Below, piece after piece: positions 45,321-54,942 of a stretch of 64,000 nt of DNA. Made by a program: the position numbers and the translations under genes. Numbering within the stretch: position 1 is the stretch's first letter; every line of letters starts with the position of its first letter. Source of the DNA: Marinomonas sp. THO17 (GTDB taxonomy: Bacteria > Pseudomonadota > Gammaproteobacteria > Pseudomonadales > Marinomonadaceae); contig NZ_AP031575.1 of assembly GCF_040436405.1 (NCBI RefSeq), positions 2,779,501 through 2,843,500 on the forward strand. Reading direction: 5' to 3'. Under the pieces are notes generated by a model. That model made no database searches and was not told the origin of the DNA. It worked only from the letters and a program-made list of their open reading frames with translations.

Positions 45321-46592
45321 TTAATGAAGGTAGCCAAACTCTTTTAAAGCGAGTATCGCATTTTCTACGCCATTTTCAGCGCGAATCTTCTGACCTAATT
45401 GGGAAGCATTTTGTTGAATCGCTGCTGAATTGGCATCTTCAATGTAACGCACCAATTGTGTCACCGAAAAGTTTTTTTGGTCCAGAGAACCAGGAGACAC
45501 TCCAAGTCGTTTTAGGCACCAGGCCCAAAAGGGTTGGTCTGCTAAAAAAGGCACGATAATAGAGGGAATACCAGCTCTTGCTGCCGCGGCTGTGGTACCT
45601 GCTCCGCCATGATGTATCGCCATGCTGACACGAGGAAAGAGCCAATCATGCGGGGCGTTGTCAATGAGACAGATTTGCTTCTCTAAGCCAGATATTTGTT
45701 CTGTCGATAAGCCACCCCATCCAGAAGCCAGTATGGCCCGCTGGCCACTTAAGCGAATGGCGGTAATGATTTTTTCTGTTAACTCAGCAGCATTTCCATT
45801 AAGCATACTACCAAATCCTACATAGATGGGTTTAGAACCGTTATTGAGGAAGTCTTCTAGGTATTTTGGAGGCTGCCAACTAGCAGCTTGGTCATAAAAC
45901 CAGAATCCAGATACGGCAATATTGGCTTGCCAATCTTTTGGGCTTGGTAACAGATGTTGGCTGTATCCATAAAGGATTGGTTTGTGCTTTATTGCGGGTA
46001 AATAATAAGGGCTATGCAAAGGATAGGGCTTTAACCCTAATTGTTTACGTAGTTTGGTGTTAATCGCTGGACGTAAAATGTGCCAGCCGATAAAGCGAAA
46101 GACATGGTGACTGGCAAGGTTATACCATTCGCTTCCCTTGTCTTTTGGTAACGGTAATCCCATGGCCGGAATTTTTCGGGTCGGTGTCATGGGTTGCAGA
46201 TGTGATATGGCAAAGGGGATGTCGAGTAATTCTGACAAAGAGGATACTATGGGGACAGACATGCCACTACCTATCAGTAAATCTGCTCCCTTAGCTGCAT
46301 GGATACCTTGAGTTGCCCATTGATCAGCCATATTGAGTATGCCTCGGCGAGCAACCTTAAATATTGTTAAGATGCTTTTGCCCTTCTTAAGCTGCTCCGG
46401 GTTAGTTGCCATCAGCTCAAGAAAATCGGCATCAATAAGAGAGAAGTCTAATCCGGCGGATTCAACCAAAGGTTGAAATTTGATATTACAAACAAGGCAG
46501 ACCTGATGACCTAATTTTTTAAGTCCAATGCCTAATGCAACTAAAGGTCTTACGTCCCCTTGAGTACCAATAGAAATAATGACTATTTTCAT
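45321..46592 (-). CDS. UDP-glycosyltransferase family protein (GT1/GT28-like)
   Basis: A 423-residue two-domain GT-B glycosyltransferase. The N-terminal domain starts IVIISIGTQGDVRPLVALG, typical of sterol/macrolide and rhamnosyl GT1 enzymes; the C-terminal nucleotide-sugar site has HHGGAGTTAAAARAGIPSI and PFLADQPFWA. AGGAGG lies before the ATG. Such enzymes glycosylate small lipophilic acceptors such as antibiotics or lipids. The acceptor is unknown, and no biosynthetic neighbours define it. Confidence 0.88.
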   Translation of the reverse strand: MKIVIISIGTQGDVRPLVALGIGLKKLGHQVCLVCNIKFQPLVESAGLDFSLIDADFLELMATNPEQLKKGKSILTIFKVARRGILNMADQWATQGIHAAKGADLLIGSGMSVPIVSSLSELLDIPFAISHLQPMTPTRKIPAMGLPLPKDKGSEWYNLASHHVFRFIGWHILRPAINTKLRKQLGLKPYPLHSPYYLPAIKHKPILYGYSQHLLPSPKDWQANIAVSGFWFYDQAASWQPPKYLEDFLNNGSKPIYVGFGSMLNGNAAELTEKIITAIRLSGQRAILASGWGGLSTEQISGLEKQICLIDNAPHDWLFPRVSMAIHHGGAGTTAAAARAGIPSIIVPFLADQPFWAWCLKRLGVSPGSLDQKNFSVTQLVRYIEDANSAAIQQNASQLGQKIRAENGVENAILALKEFGYLH

Positions 46593-46721
46593 ACTAACCT
46601 CCTGTATCGATGTAATAGAAACTGCGCTATCGTCTAATAGCCAAAGCTATTGTTAATTCCTGATCCTGGAATATTCCGATTAGGGCGGACTATAAATAGT
46701 GGAACTTAGAAAGGCAAGCTT

Positions 46722-47258
46722 TTAAAAGCTAGAATTGGGTTCCTGAAGAAATGTTTTTTCGGCCTCAGTAGACGGACGGCCCAAAATGGCATTGCGGTGG
46801 GGGTAACGACCAAATCTATCGATAATGGCTTTATGCTGAATCTCGAAGGCTAAATTGTTTTCATTACCCAGTGATGTAAAAAGGGATAAAGCTTCGACAT
46901 GAATGAGTTTAGACTCACTGTGCATAAAGGGCATATAGAGGAAAGCACGTTGTTTTTCGGGTAACTCTGAATCAAAGCCTTGTGTTATTGCGAATTGAGC
47001 CAAAGCTAACGCCAATAGGTCTGAGGCAAAGGCAGCGGGTTTATCTCGATAAATATTGCGAGAGAACTGATCGAGAATGATGATTTCTGCCAAACTTCCG
47101 ACGGCAGTATGACGCCATGAAAAGAGCTCTCCAGCGCTTGCTTGGTCGTGTAGTTTTCCAAAACGCTGCTGAATCATAAGATCAAAAGCATGGTCTTTTT
47201 GAAACCATTGCTTTGGATCCACTTCTGAAAACCAAAAGTCGATCACCTCTTGATACAT
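46722..47258 (-). CDS. DUF924 family protein
   Basis: A 178-residue cytosolic helical protein starting VIDFWFSEVDPKQWF, with ILDQFSRNIYRDKPAAFASD and the FLYMPFMHSE motif of the DUF924 family (TPR-like fold). Function of the family is not established. It lies just downstream of the aminotransferase gene in the same direction, so it may share its transcript. Confidence 0.87.
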   Translation of the reverse strand: MYQEVIDFWFSEVDPKQWFQKDHAFDLMIQQRFGKLHDQASAGELFSWRHTAVGSLAEIIILDQFSRNIYRDKPAAFASDLLALALAQFAITQGFDSELPEKQRAFLYMPFMHSESKLIHVEALSLFTSLGNENNLAFEIQHKAIIDRFGRYPHRNAILGRPSTEAEKTFLQEPNSSF

Positions 47259-47283
47259 GTGCCTGCTCCCTTGTTGTCTTGTT

Positions 47284-48609
47284 TCAGTCTAGGACAACTT
47301 GTCGAAAACCGTCGAGGAAGAATTCGGCTTCCGCTTGTGTTAAGCAAAGGGGGGGTCTTAATTTCAAGGTTGCGCCCTGTTTGCCTGCGGCACCTGCCAA
47401 TATTTTTTGCTCTCGTAAGCGATCAATCACCTGAATAGTGCGTTCAGCATCAGGTACGCCCTGTGCTTGGATATCTATGCCGAAAAATAATCCTGAGCCA
47501 CGTATTTCCCCTATCATGGAAGAGTGTTCAGCAATATCGAGAAGATGAGCTTTAATCTGATTCCCCAAAACGCGGGCATTTTCTTGTAGGCCTTCACTTG
47601 CTAAGGTGTTTAATACCGCGAGGCCCGCCGCTGCAGCCACAGGGTTGCCACCAAAGGTATTGAAATACCCCACATCCTCACAAAAGGCTTCTAATAAATA
47701 AGGTTTGGTGATCACCCCGGCCATGGGAAAACCGTTACCCATGGGTTTGCCCATAGTGACCATATCAGGTACCACTGCGTGGGCGGAAAAACCCCAGAAA
47801 TGGGTGCCAGTACGTGCAAACCCCGGCTGTACTTCATCAGCAATATACACACCACCGGCACGACGAATGACTTCAACAGCAGAATGCAAAAAGCCGTTTG
47901 GGTGTGTGAATACACCATCGGAAGAAAAAATAGAATCTAATAATAGCCCTGCCACCTTGATACCGCGTTGGGAAAGTTCATCGATGGCAGCTTGTACCCG
48001 ATTGGCAAAGCCCTGCTCTATATCCGCGCCATAGTTTTGTGTTGAAGGCGCTGGAATCGCTACCACATGGTTAGGTAAGGTGTCGTTTTTTAAGCTGGAA
48101 GGAGACACTTGTGTCACATAGGCGGTATTGCCGTGGTAGGCGCATTCTGTGACAATAAAGCCGCTTCCTCGAGTCGATTTACAAGCCAAGCGCATGGCCA
48201 GATCATTGGCTTCGCTGCCAGAGCAAGTCAGCACGACATTGGACAATGGCGCTGGGAAGGTGGCTTTGAGCTTTTCAATGTACTCATCCACTATGTTTAC
48301 CAAATATCGTGTATTGGTGTTAAGTTTGGCCATTTGTTGAGCCACAGCTTCAATCACCGCAGGGTGACAGTGACCAATACAAGGCACATTGTTATAAAAG
48401 TCTAAATATTCACTCCCATCAGCCGCTGTCATCCAAGCGCCTTTTGCAAAGACCATTTCGATTGGCTGGCGATAAAACAGCACAGATGAGGCGCCGACAT
48501 TATTTAATCTACGTTGTACTGCATGACTAACCTTGGACCTGGCTTGATCAAAGGCATTCATATCCAGGATTTGGGCAGGCTTGTCTGGCTTTGGATAAAG
48601 CTCCGTCAT
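47284..48609 (-). CDS. Class III aminotransferase-fold PLP enzyme, AGXT2L-like
   Basis: A 441-residue PLP enzyme with [23 protein letters not shown] and the Schiff-base Lys in [11 protein letters not shown] (about 270-280). It overlaps by four bases with the APH-type kinase gene upstream. In animals the AGXT2L proteins of this fold are phospho-lyases on phosphoethanolamine or 5-phosphohydroxylysine, and bacterial homologues can be fused to an APH-type kinase. The pairing here suggests such a kinase/phospho-lyase route for an amino alcohol. A plain aminotransferase activity remains possible. Confidence 0.82.
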   Translation of the reverse strand: MTELYPKPDKPAQILDMNAFDQARSKVSHAVQRRLNNVGASSVLFYRQPIEMVFAKGAWMTAADGSEYLDFYNNVPCIGHCHPAVIEAVAQQMAKLNTNTRYLVNIVDEYIEKLKATFPAPLSNVVLTCSGSEANDLAMRLACKSTRGSGFIVTECAYHGNTAYVTQVSPSSLKNDTLPNHVVAIPAPSTQNYGADIEQGFANRVQAAIDELSQRGIKVAGLLLDSIFSSDGVFTHPNGFLHSAVEVIRRAGGVYIADEVQPGFARTGTHFWGFSAHAVVPDMVTMGKPMGNGFPMAGVITKPYLLEAFCEDVGYFNTFGGNPVAAAAGLAVLNTLASEGLQENARVLGNQIKAHLLDIAEHSSMIGEIRGSGLFFGIDIQAQGVPDAERTIQVIDRLREQKILAGAAGKQGATLKLRPPLCLTQAEAEFFLDGFRQVVLD

Positions 48610-49628
48610 GCTTCTTGTCTCCGGTTATTTTCCTCAACTTTTGCCAGATTATCCAAATAGGCTTGCGCCAATTTGACGGTGCCTTGAGTGAATTTGCCCA
48701 GACCAACGTCTTGCGCGGTTTGCGTCTCTGAATGACTGGCAACCCAAGCGGTTAACAGCAAACGACGAAACAGAATAAAGGTGGGAATCATGGCCTCGTG
48801 CTGTGCGGATAATTCACGTATCGAACGATAGCCTTTTAACCAAGCTGCTTGCAAATCGGCAATATAGGCTTCCTCTTCATAGAAGGAGATGGCGGCAGCA
48901 AAGTCATACATAAACCAGCTAAAACCACAGTCATCAAAGTCAATCACAGATAAATTACCGTCATCGACCAACAGATTTGCCAGGCGTAAATCCGCATGAA
49001 TCAAACCAAAACGATCCGCTTCTTGACCATAGTCTGCCAGCTTTTGCTTTAATACAGCACACAACTGATCCAGTAGGTTTTCTTGTTCTGGAGCTAAATC
49101 AATGGCCTGACGCCAGCTTCCCCATAATGGCGTGTCGCCCAAAGCGGTATCATAGGTCCAGCTTTTGCGCACAAAGTGTGCTGGTAAAGTCCAATGTAGC
49201 GCATGATTATGCAGTCTTGCTGATATGGCACCCAGGGTTTCGAAACCTGTGACCAGATCCTCATCTGCCTTAGGTTCATCTCCCGCTAAAAATTCAAAGG
49301 CCACCACATACCTTTGTTGGTCACCGTCCATAAAAGCGCTTATTAGTGAGCCATCGATGCGTTTTATTGGTGCTGGTGCTTTTACTGTGTCACTTTGCGT
49401 TAAGGCCTGTAGCCAGTCGAGTTCGGAGCGAATTTCCTCAAACCTGTGGTAATCGGGTCTGTGTACGCGAAGAATGATAGGAGCAGATTGCTGAGGATCC
49501 TGTACCAGAAAGGTGGCGTTTTCCGATAAAGTCAGTAGTTTAACCTCAGCCATGTCGCTGATCCCCCAAGAAGGAAGTAAAACTTGTAGACCTAGTTTAA
49601 TGCGTTCAATGAAGCCTTCGTTATACAC
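48606..49628 (-). CDS. APH-family kinase, hydroxylysine/ethanolamine kinase-like
   Basis: A 340-residue phosphotransferase of the aminoglycoside/choline kinase fold. The start is GTG 49628. Catalytic loop LIHADLRLANLL (about 198-209) and metal-binding VIDFDDCGFSW (about 217-228) are visible, as is an N-terminal ATP-binding lobe (APIILRVHRPDYHR). It precedes the AGXT2L-like gene with a four-base overlap, so the two work together: probably phosphorylating an amino alcohol that the PLP enzyme then splits. The exact substrate is unknown. Confidence 0.82.
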   Translation of the reverse strand: MYNEGFIERIKLGLQVLLPSWGISDMAEVKLLTLSENATFLVQDPQQSAPIILRVHRPDYHRFEEIRSELDWLQALTQSDTVKAPAPIKRIDGSLISAFMDGDQQRYVVAFEFLAGDEPKADEDLVTGFETLGAISARLHNHALHWTLPAHFVRKSWTYDTALGDTPLWGSWRQAIDLAPEQENLLDQLCAVLKQKLADYGQEADRFGLIHADLRLANLLVDDGNLSVIDFDDCGFSWFMYDFAAAISFYEEEAYIADLQAAWLKGYRSIRELSAQHEAMIPTFILFRRLLLTAWVASHSETQTAQDVGLGKFTQGTVKLAQAYLDNLAKVEENNRRQEA

Positions 49629-49782
49629 TCTCAGTTCCCCGTTTCAGCAGATTCATTTATCAAGCAAAGCGCATTTGCTGATGAATGTTATGAAATAACT
49701 CGCTTGGATCGTTTCTTGCAAAGTTAATTCCAAAATAGGAATCCAAGACAAATATTCATCAGATAAGCGAGGTTGTTTCACC

Positions 49783-50565
49783 ATGTTTGCATCTCTTTCG
49801 GGAAAAGTGGCTATAGTGACGGGCGGATCAAAAGGCATAGGTAAGGGCATTGCCAAGGTGTTTGCGAGACAAGGTGTGAAAATCATGATTGCGGCACGTG
49901 GTGAGCAAGATGCAAAGGAAGCAGTGGACGACATCATCGCCGCAGGTGGGCAAGCGGATTATTGTTTATGTGATGTGTCGAATTGGCAAGATGTGCAAGC
50001 TTTATTATCAAAAACCCTTGAAACGTATGGAAAAATTGACATTCTGTGTGCCAACGCAGGGATTTTTCCACAACAAAAAATGATCGATATGTCTGCTGAT
50101 GATTGGGACAAGGTTATGTCGACAAATTTGAAAAGTACGTTTTTGACGGTAAAAGCCTGCTTACCTCATTTTGCCAAAGCCGGGCAGGGCCGTGTCATCG
50201 TTACTTCCTCCATTACAGGCCCTGTAACTGGTTATCCGGGTTGGTCTCACTATGGTGCATCCAAATCCGGTCAGTTGGGCTTTATTAAAACCGCTGCAAT
50301 GGAATTAGCGCCTTATAATACTACGATTAATGCGGTGATGCCGGGTAACATAATGACGGAAGGTTTGGCGGATCTGGGGGAAGAGTATTTGACGTCTATG
50401 GCGGCTTCTATTCCATTGAAACGACTTGGTTCGGTAGAGGACATTGGTAACGCGGCATTGTTTTTTGCGACCGATGAAGCCAGCTATATTACCGGTCAGC
50501 AAATGGTTGTGGATGGTGGTCAAATACTGCCAGAAAGCTTAGATGCCATAAATGAAATGACGTAA
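49783..50565 (+). CDS. Short-chain dehydrogenase (FabG-like)
   Basis: A 260-residue SDR oxidoreductase: VAIVTGGSKGIGKGIAKVF at the N terminus (NAD(P) binding), NAG motif in LCANAGIFP, catalytic Ser in SSITGP and YGASKSG (Tyr-x3-Lys). C-terminal YITGQQMVVDGG is typical of FabG-like enzymes. It is divergent from the kinase/PLP pair and may share control; the substrate is unknown. Fatty-acid FabG is less likely given that location. Confidence 0.88.
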   Translation: MFASLSGKVAIVTGGSKGIGKGIAKVFARQGVKIMIAARGEQDAKEAVDDIIAAGGQADYCLCDVSNWQDVQALLSKTLETYGKIDILCANAGIFPQQKMIDMSADDWDKVMSTNLKSTFLTVKACLPHFAKAGQGRVIVTSSITGPVTGYPGWSHYGASKSGQLGFIKTAAMELAPYNTTINAVMPGNIMTEGLADLGEEYLTSMAASIPLKRLGSVEDIGNAALFFATDEASYITGQQMVVDGGQILPESLDAINEMT

Positions 50566-50601
50566 GCAAGAGTGAATCTGTTCGCGGTATCAGGAGAGGA
50601 T

Positions 50602-50973
50602 TCAGTTTGCCAAGGGGGAGCTAATATCGATTAAACAACCACTTGGGTCTTTAACAAGGAATCTTCTTTGGCCATAGAATTCGTTACGTGGCGTTTGGAG
50701 GATGGGAACTTTCATGGTTAGCGCTTTGTTATAAATCCCTTCTATGTCTTCCACCACAAAAGTGACATACATGCCCGTGGGTATGGCTTGGTACTCTTTG
50801 GGAACCAATGCATGATTCCGTTGAATAATACCGTATTCCAAGTCGGAGTTCGTTGGTGAACACAGTTGGATATACCAATTGCTTTCGTAGTTCACCTTAA
50901 GACCAAGTAGTGATACGTAAAAGTCTCTGCTTTTAGGAAGATCATCAGAACAGATATTCGTCAGTATTCTCAT
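50602..50973 (-). CDS. Glyoxalase-fold (VOC) protein
   Basis: A 123-residue single VOC domain: ILTNICSDDLPKSRDFYVSLLG at the N terminus, YVTFVVEDIEGIY, and the C-terminal RRFLVKDPSGCLIDI. Members are metal-dependent isomerases, dioxygenases or resistance proteins. Too small and general to assign a substrate. Single gene, convergent with the SDR. Confidence 0.82.
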   Translation of the reverse strand: MRILTNICSDDLPKSRDFYVSLLGLKVNYESNWYIQLCSPTNSDLEYGIIQRNHALVPKEYQAIPTGMYVTFVVEDIEGIYNKALTMKVPILQTPRNEFYGQRRFLVKDPSGCLIDISSPLAN

Positions 50974-51273
50974 TGTCTTTTCCTTTGGTTGGCAAGCTTG
51001 GTGTTAACATCATTCGATTTTGTTATTTTTCCAATTTTCCATTGTTATTCTGCTTAAATAATGTCGTTTTAACCGCCATTTTTATCATGAGTTTCTTAAA
51101 TGGAACTTTAATAAAATGGGTATTTAGATCTTATACAGAAGATCATTACTAGTTAGTTACTTTTAACCTATTTTTCCCTGCATTTTGCCGATTATGTTCT
51201 ATCCTCACTGTATAAAATACTTCGTTTCATACGCTGTTAATAGTGCCAATCAAAGGACTAAAGGAGGGATAGG
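50974..51273. other. Gene-free region
   Basis: A 300-bp AT-rich gap between divergent genes. It must hold both promoters, but no clear boxes, repeats or RNA were recognised. Confidence 0.4.
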
Positions 51274-51858
51274 GTGGCAAAAAAAGATGAAGTTATAGTG
51301 AAGGACAGATTTCGTAACTATGGCGAGTACTCAAATAGTCTGAGCTATTGCGTTAACTTAAAGCCCAGAATACGAAATTCGGCGGCCATTTTTCATGATG
51401 CTTGTGTCTCCCATGACGTTGGCATTGATGGTGAAACCGATTTTTTCACTATCTTAACAAAAGTGCATAAATGCATAGGTAAATGTTGTAAAAGGAAGTG
51501 GGTGGTGTATGGGAGTAGTCCGAATATTCCCAGCAAGTATACCTTAGAAGTGTCTAAAAAAGTGCTGATTGGTGTTGGTCGAGTTCCTCACCCTGAAAAC
51601 AAAGGTGACCTGCATTTCTACGTAGTCACCCAGATCAATGGTGATGGACAAAGTATCGATGCCATGAGTAATAGCATTCAAGCTTGTCAGTTGCACTTCA
51701 ATAAGGACAAGCACCATTACGAACTTATTCAATATGTTGGCCGTCATTCTGATCACCCGGTCCATTATGAATTTCTTGGTTTCTTCACTACCGGACTTCT
51801 TCCGAGTGAAACTAGTATCGAAAAAGCGCAATATTACCCTGCTTATCAAATGTCCTAA
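51274..51858 (+). CDS. Hypothetical protein
   Basis: A 194-residue soluble protein, GTG start, with a very strong AAGGAGGG site. It has a Cys-rich middle (KCIGKCCKRKW) and then a beta-rich part with GDLHFYVVTQINGDGQ and LIQYVGRHSDHPVHYEFLG. No signal peptide or membrane helix, and no family recognised. It stands alone upstream of the convergent EamA gene, with locally lower GC than core genes, so it may be an accessory acquisition. Confidence 0.65.
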   Translation: MAKKDEVIVKDRFRNYGEYSNSLSYCVNLKPRIRNSAAIFHDACVSHDVGIDGETDFFTILTKVHKCIGKCCKRKWVVYGSSPNIPSKYTLEVSKKVLIGVGRVPHPENKGDLHFYVVTQINGDGQSIDAMSNSIQACQLHFNKDKHHYELIQYVGRHSDHPVHYEFLGFFTTGLLPSETSIEKAQYYPAYQMS

Positions 51859-51973
51859 TCATATCAATTACAGCAAAAACACATGGTGATTGTGAGCTTG
51901 AATGTACAAACATAATCTAAAGCCACAATGAAAAGCGTGCAGGCGAAACAGTTGGCACGCTGCTTCGCCAACC

Positions 51974-52882
51974 CTAAGTACGCTGCAAAGATGTAACAAT
52001 CACACTGAGTAAAATAAAGCCTGCCCCTATGATCTGAGTTAGGGAGAGAGATTCATTCAGCCAAACTAGGGCAAAGATAGCACCGAATAGTGGTTCGCTT
52101 CCCATCAATAGAGCAACCCGAGTTGGTGAGGTTCTTCTGACGGCATAATTCTGCACATAAAAAGCGAATAAGGTACAAAATAACACTAGGTAGATAAGGG
52201 TCAGCCAAAAGGCCAGTTCATCAGGAAGAGTCATCTTACTGTCCGGTAAGATGATGAGTAGTAGGATGGCCACGCTGGCAACAACGAATGATTGAATGGC
52301 CGTCAGTGTTGTGGTCGATATGGATTTATTCTCGGTAAAACGTTTTGTGAATGTAACCATGCCAGCACGCAGTAAAGCTGCCCCTAAAATAAAGTAATCT
52401 CCTTTATTGAGCGAAAAAATGTCGCTTTGCTTTCCTGTCAACAGGAAGACACCGAATACACTGATACTGCAAAGCAGCATTAACCACAGCCACTGCTTGA
52501 GTTTCTGTGGTGTCATTAAGGCTTCCAAAATCGCTGTGAAGAGTAACGACAAACTGATTAAAAATGCGGCGTTTGAAGCCGTTGTGTTGGCCACACCAAA
52601 TACTTCACAAAAAAAGATGGCGGAAAGAATCAACCCTGTTGGCAGAGCAACTTGCCAATCCTTGTTTCGACCTAAACGAAAATCTCTTAGTACCATTGGC
52701 AGCAAGCACAAAAAGGTCATGGAAAAGCGAATGGAAATAAACACCAACACACTAGTGTAAAGCAAAGCGCTTTTGGTGAGCCCATAGCTGGTTCCCCAGA
52801 AAATGGCGACTAATAATAGCAAGCATTCTGTGATGGGGAAGGAGTGCTTGTGTTTATTGAATAGTTTGGCTGTCATTTCCAT
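51974..52882 (-). CDS. EamA/DMT family exporter
   Basis: A 302-residue inner-membrane transporter with ten hydrophobic helices in two EamA repeats (about 18-140 and 160-300), the second ending GSEPLFGAIFALVWLNE and GAGFILLSVIV. I start at ATG 52882, after GGAGG; a longer ATG at 52912 would overlap the dioxygenase gene further. It overlaps the 3' end of the dioxygenase gene by 29 bp, so it is the last gene of the ArgG-like/dioxygenase operon and the likely exporter of its product. Confidence 0.88.
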   Translation of the reverse strand: MEMTAKLFNKHKHSFPITECLLLLVAIFWGTSYGLTKSALLYTSVLVFISIRFSMTFLCLLPMVLRDFRLGRNKDWQVALPTGLILSAIFFCEVFGVANTTASNAAFLISLSLLFTAILEALMTPQKLKQWLWLMLLCSISVFGVFLLTGKQSDIFSLNKGDYFILGAALLRAGMVTFTKRFTENKSISTTTLTAIQSFVVASVAILLLIILPDSKMTLPDELAFWLTLIYLVLFCTLFAFYVQNYAVRRTSPTRVALLMGSEPLFGAIFALVWLNESLSLTQIIGAGFILLSVIVTSLQRT

Positions 52883-53618
52883 GTTGCGCTGCCTCCAGTT
52901 TTGTAAATGCAATGACTAACACATCCCGATAGGCTTTTGTGGCAGTGTCTTTGATGATGATAGGGGTTACCTTATGTAGGGTTTTTTCATCATCGGCAAG
53001 CAATAAATCGAACTTCTGTTCTAGGGTAGTTTGGATTAAATGGTGGCCATCGTTATTCACTAGAATGCTCTTGCCACCGACAATATTGACTCGATTAATT
53101 AACAAAGTGGCGATATAAGTAACACCATCACGATGCAGGCCTTCAGGGGTGGGTTTGCCCAATTCTTGACGATTGGCGAGGATGCGATAAGGGTGTAAAC
53201 GAATGTTCCAGTCTGTGGCTTGCCCTTCCACTTCATCATAGATGTCACACATATATGTCAATAGCTTGGTCGTAATTGAGGATTCAATAAAGTCTTTGGT
53301 AAGAGGATCAAAATGACGCTCGATATCGCCATTAAGATAATTGATATGGGCCGGTTGAACGTAGGCCTCATGTGGTAATTGCGTTAACCTTTCATTCCCT
53401 TTGGATTTTAAAAACTGACCATAGCGACGATAGCGGTAAGTGCCGCCATCGCCCATATACTTATCAAGTGTTAGTAGATCCCAACAGGCGCAAAAATCCT
53501 CGATGACGTGACCATCCACCTGTAGGTCGTTGAGGACTTGCTCACCACTAATAAGCGCATAATGTTGCTTTTTTAAGGCTTCTGAAACAGACGGGTTAAG
53601 ATTTTGCTTACGATGCAT
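52854..53618 (-). CDS. 2-oxoglutarate/Fe(II) dioxygenase (PF10014, IDO-like)
   Basis: A 254-residue enzyme of the 2OG-Fe dioxygenase family that includes L-isoleucine 4-hydroxylase and related free-amino-acid hydroxylases. The iron triad is visible: His162 and Asp164 in LHRDGVTY, His215 in LHKVTPI, with Arg231 (RDVLVIAF) placed for 2OG. The HINYLNGDIERHFDPL segment is family-typical. It lies 17 bp after the ArgG-like gene and overlaps the exporter gene; probably hydroxylates an amino acid that the ligase joins. Confidence 0.86.
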   Translation of the reverse strand: MHRKQNLNPSVSEALKKQHYALISGEQVLNDLQVDGHVIEDFCACWDLLTLDKYMGDGGTYRYRRYGQFLKSKGNERLTQLPHEAYVQPAHINYLNGDIERHFDPLTKDFIESSITTKLLTYMCDIYDEVEGQATDWNIRLHPYRILANRQELGKPTPEGLHRDGVTYIATLLINRVNIVGGKSILVNNDGHHLIQTTLEQKFDLLLADDEKTLHKVTPIIIKDTATKAYRDVLVIAFTKLEAAQHGNDSQTIQ

Positions 53619-53635
53619 AAGGTGATTCCATGTCC

Positions 53636-54844
53636 CTAAATGGTTTCTATTATTTTGTTTTCATTACGAGGCAGGCTTCTCAAACTGCGTTGCTGAGCAA
53701 TTTGAACTTCCCAATCATCACGATTGCAAAGGTATTTGGCATGACGCCCTACAATACGTTTTGCTATGGCATTTCCTCTGGAAAGCTGAAAGGTCACATG
53801 GCCGGTAATTTGGGTTGACGTGTGCTGAATAAAGGCATAGCTTGCCTCTTTTAAGACACTTTCCCATCTCCCTTCCACGGCTTCTTGAGTCCAAATGTCA
53901 TTGTGTAGAGATTTTGTTCTTAGTACGTCGGTCGGCAAGATGGCGGTTTCGAGTAGTTTATAAGCTCGCATTAATAGGGTGGCAGCAGGCGCTTCCCTGA
54001 TTTCCAGCACTTTTTCATCGTTATCAAGGTGGTCAAAACCCACATAACGTCCCATTTCATAAGCACCAGCTCGACTGTTAAGGGTAGATATGATTTGGAT
54101 CAGATCCATAGGGTGGTTGTTGATGGTGACGGGGTAGCCTTTAAAAAAGCCAATATTGACCTGATGGTGATCGAAATGCTGTAGGGGATCCCATTTTGAC
54201 CAAGTAAATAATGATTCAGGCAAATTAAAATTCTCTGGATCATCAAGAATGCCGGATTCAAATTCACGGCACCAAAGATTCTCATCACCACTAACATTAC
54301 GTGATTTAAAAGACACTAATCCAGATGCCACTACGGCATTGCTTTTCTCTTCTCTGGTGAGGGCGGAGTATTCATAAGGCGAGCCATAAAAACCGTCAAA
54401 AGTACTGGATTCAATCGCGCCATTTAGACGTCGTAAGCTGTTTTGAGATTGATTGGCAGAATGAATAATGGCATCGCAGTTGAGTTCTTGCGCCACCTCT
54501 ACGGCTTTTTTCACTATGCAGGGACGTGATAGGGAGGAGCTGACAGGATAGTCACCTAAATACAGTGCTTGTGACCGTATTGCTGCCACAATAGCGCCTT
54601 CTACCAAATCGTTTTTTGCATCCACTATGCGCAGGTCAATATCATAATGTTTGCTAATAAGCCCAAGGGAAGAAACATCGATTTCAGCACCAAGATCGAC
54701 CACTAAGGCTGTGACTTTTACGTCTTTCTTGCTTAGAAGTTCCAGTATATAGGTGCTGTCTAAGCCACCACTGAATAAGGTGAGGACATGCTGTGCTGAG
54801 TCACAAACGGTATCCAGATCCTCAATACTTCTTAACTTCTTCAT
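53636..54844 (-). CDS. Argininosuccinate synthase-like ligase (ArgG family, divergent)
   Basis: A 402-residue adenylating enzyme with PP-loop SGGLDST (25-31), ALVVDLGAE (46-54), the ArgG-like SSSLSRPCIVKKAVEVA (102-118) and CDAIIHSANQSQNSLRR (123-139). The order and spacing match argininosuccinate synthase, but the GxxGKGND citrulline/Asp-binding signature is replaced (HSANQSQNS), so a different acceptor is expected. ArgG activates a ureido carbonyl for attack by an amino acid; here an analogous condensation is inferred. Divergent from a LysR gene. Confidence 0.72.
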   Translation of the reverse strand: MKKLRSIEDLDTVCDSAQHVLTLFSGGLDSTYILELLSKKDVKVTALVVDLGAEIDVSSLGLISKHYDIDLRIVDAKNDLVEGAIVAAIRSQALYLGDYPVSSSLSRPCIVKKAVEVAQELNCDAIIHSANQSQNSLRRLNGAIESSTFDGFYGSPYEYSALTREEKSNAVVASGLVSFKSRNVSGDENLWCREFESGILDDPENFNLPESLFTWSKWDPLQHFDHHQVNIGFFKGYPVTINNHPMDLIQIISTLNSRAGAYEMGRYVGFDHLDNDEKVLEIREAPAATLLMRAYKLLETAILPTDVLRTKSLHNDIWTQEAVEGRWESVLKEASYAFIQHTSTQITGHVTFQLSRGNAIAKRIVGRHAKYLCNRDDWEVQIAQQRSLRSLPRNENKIIETI

Positions 54845-54942
54845 TATATTTCGTTTTTCCCTTTTAGAGAGGTTGACTCAAAGAGTATCTATAATTAGTT
54901 TCAGGTAAACAATATGGCTAATTCGCAAAGGATTTTTGCATT

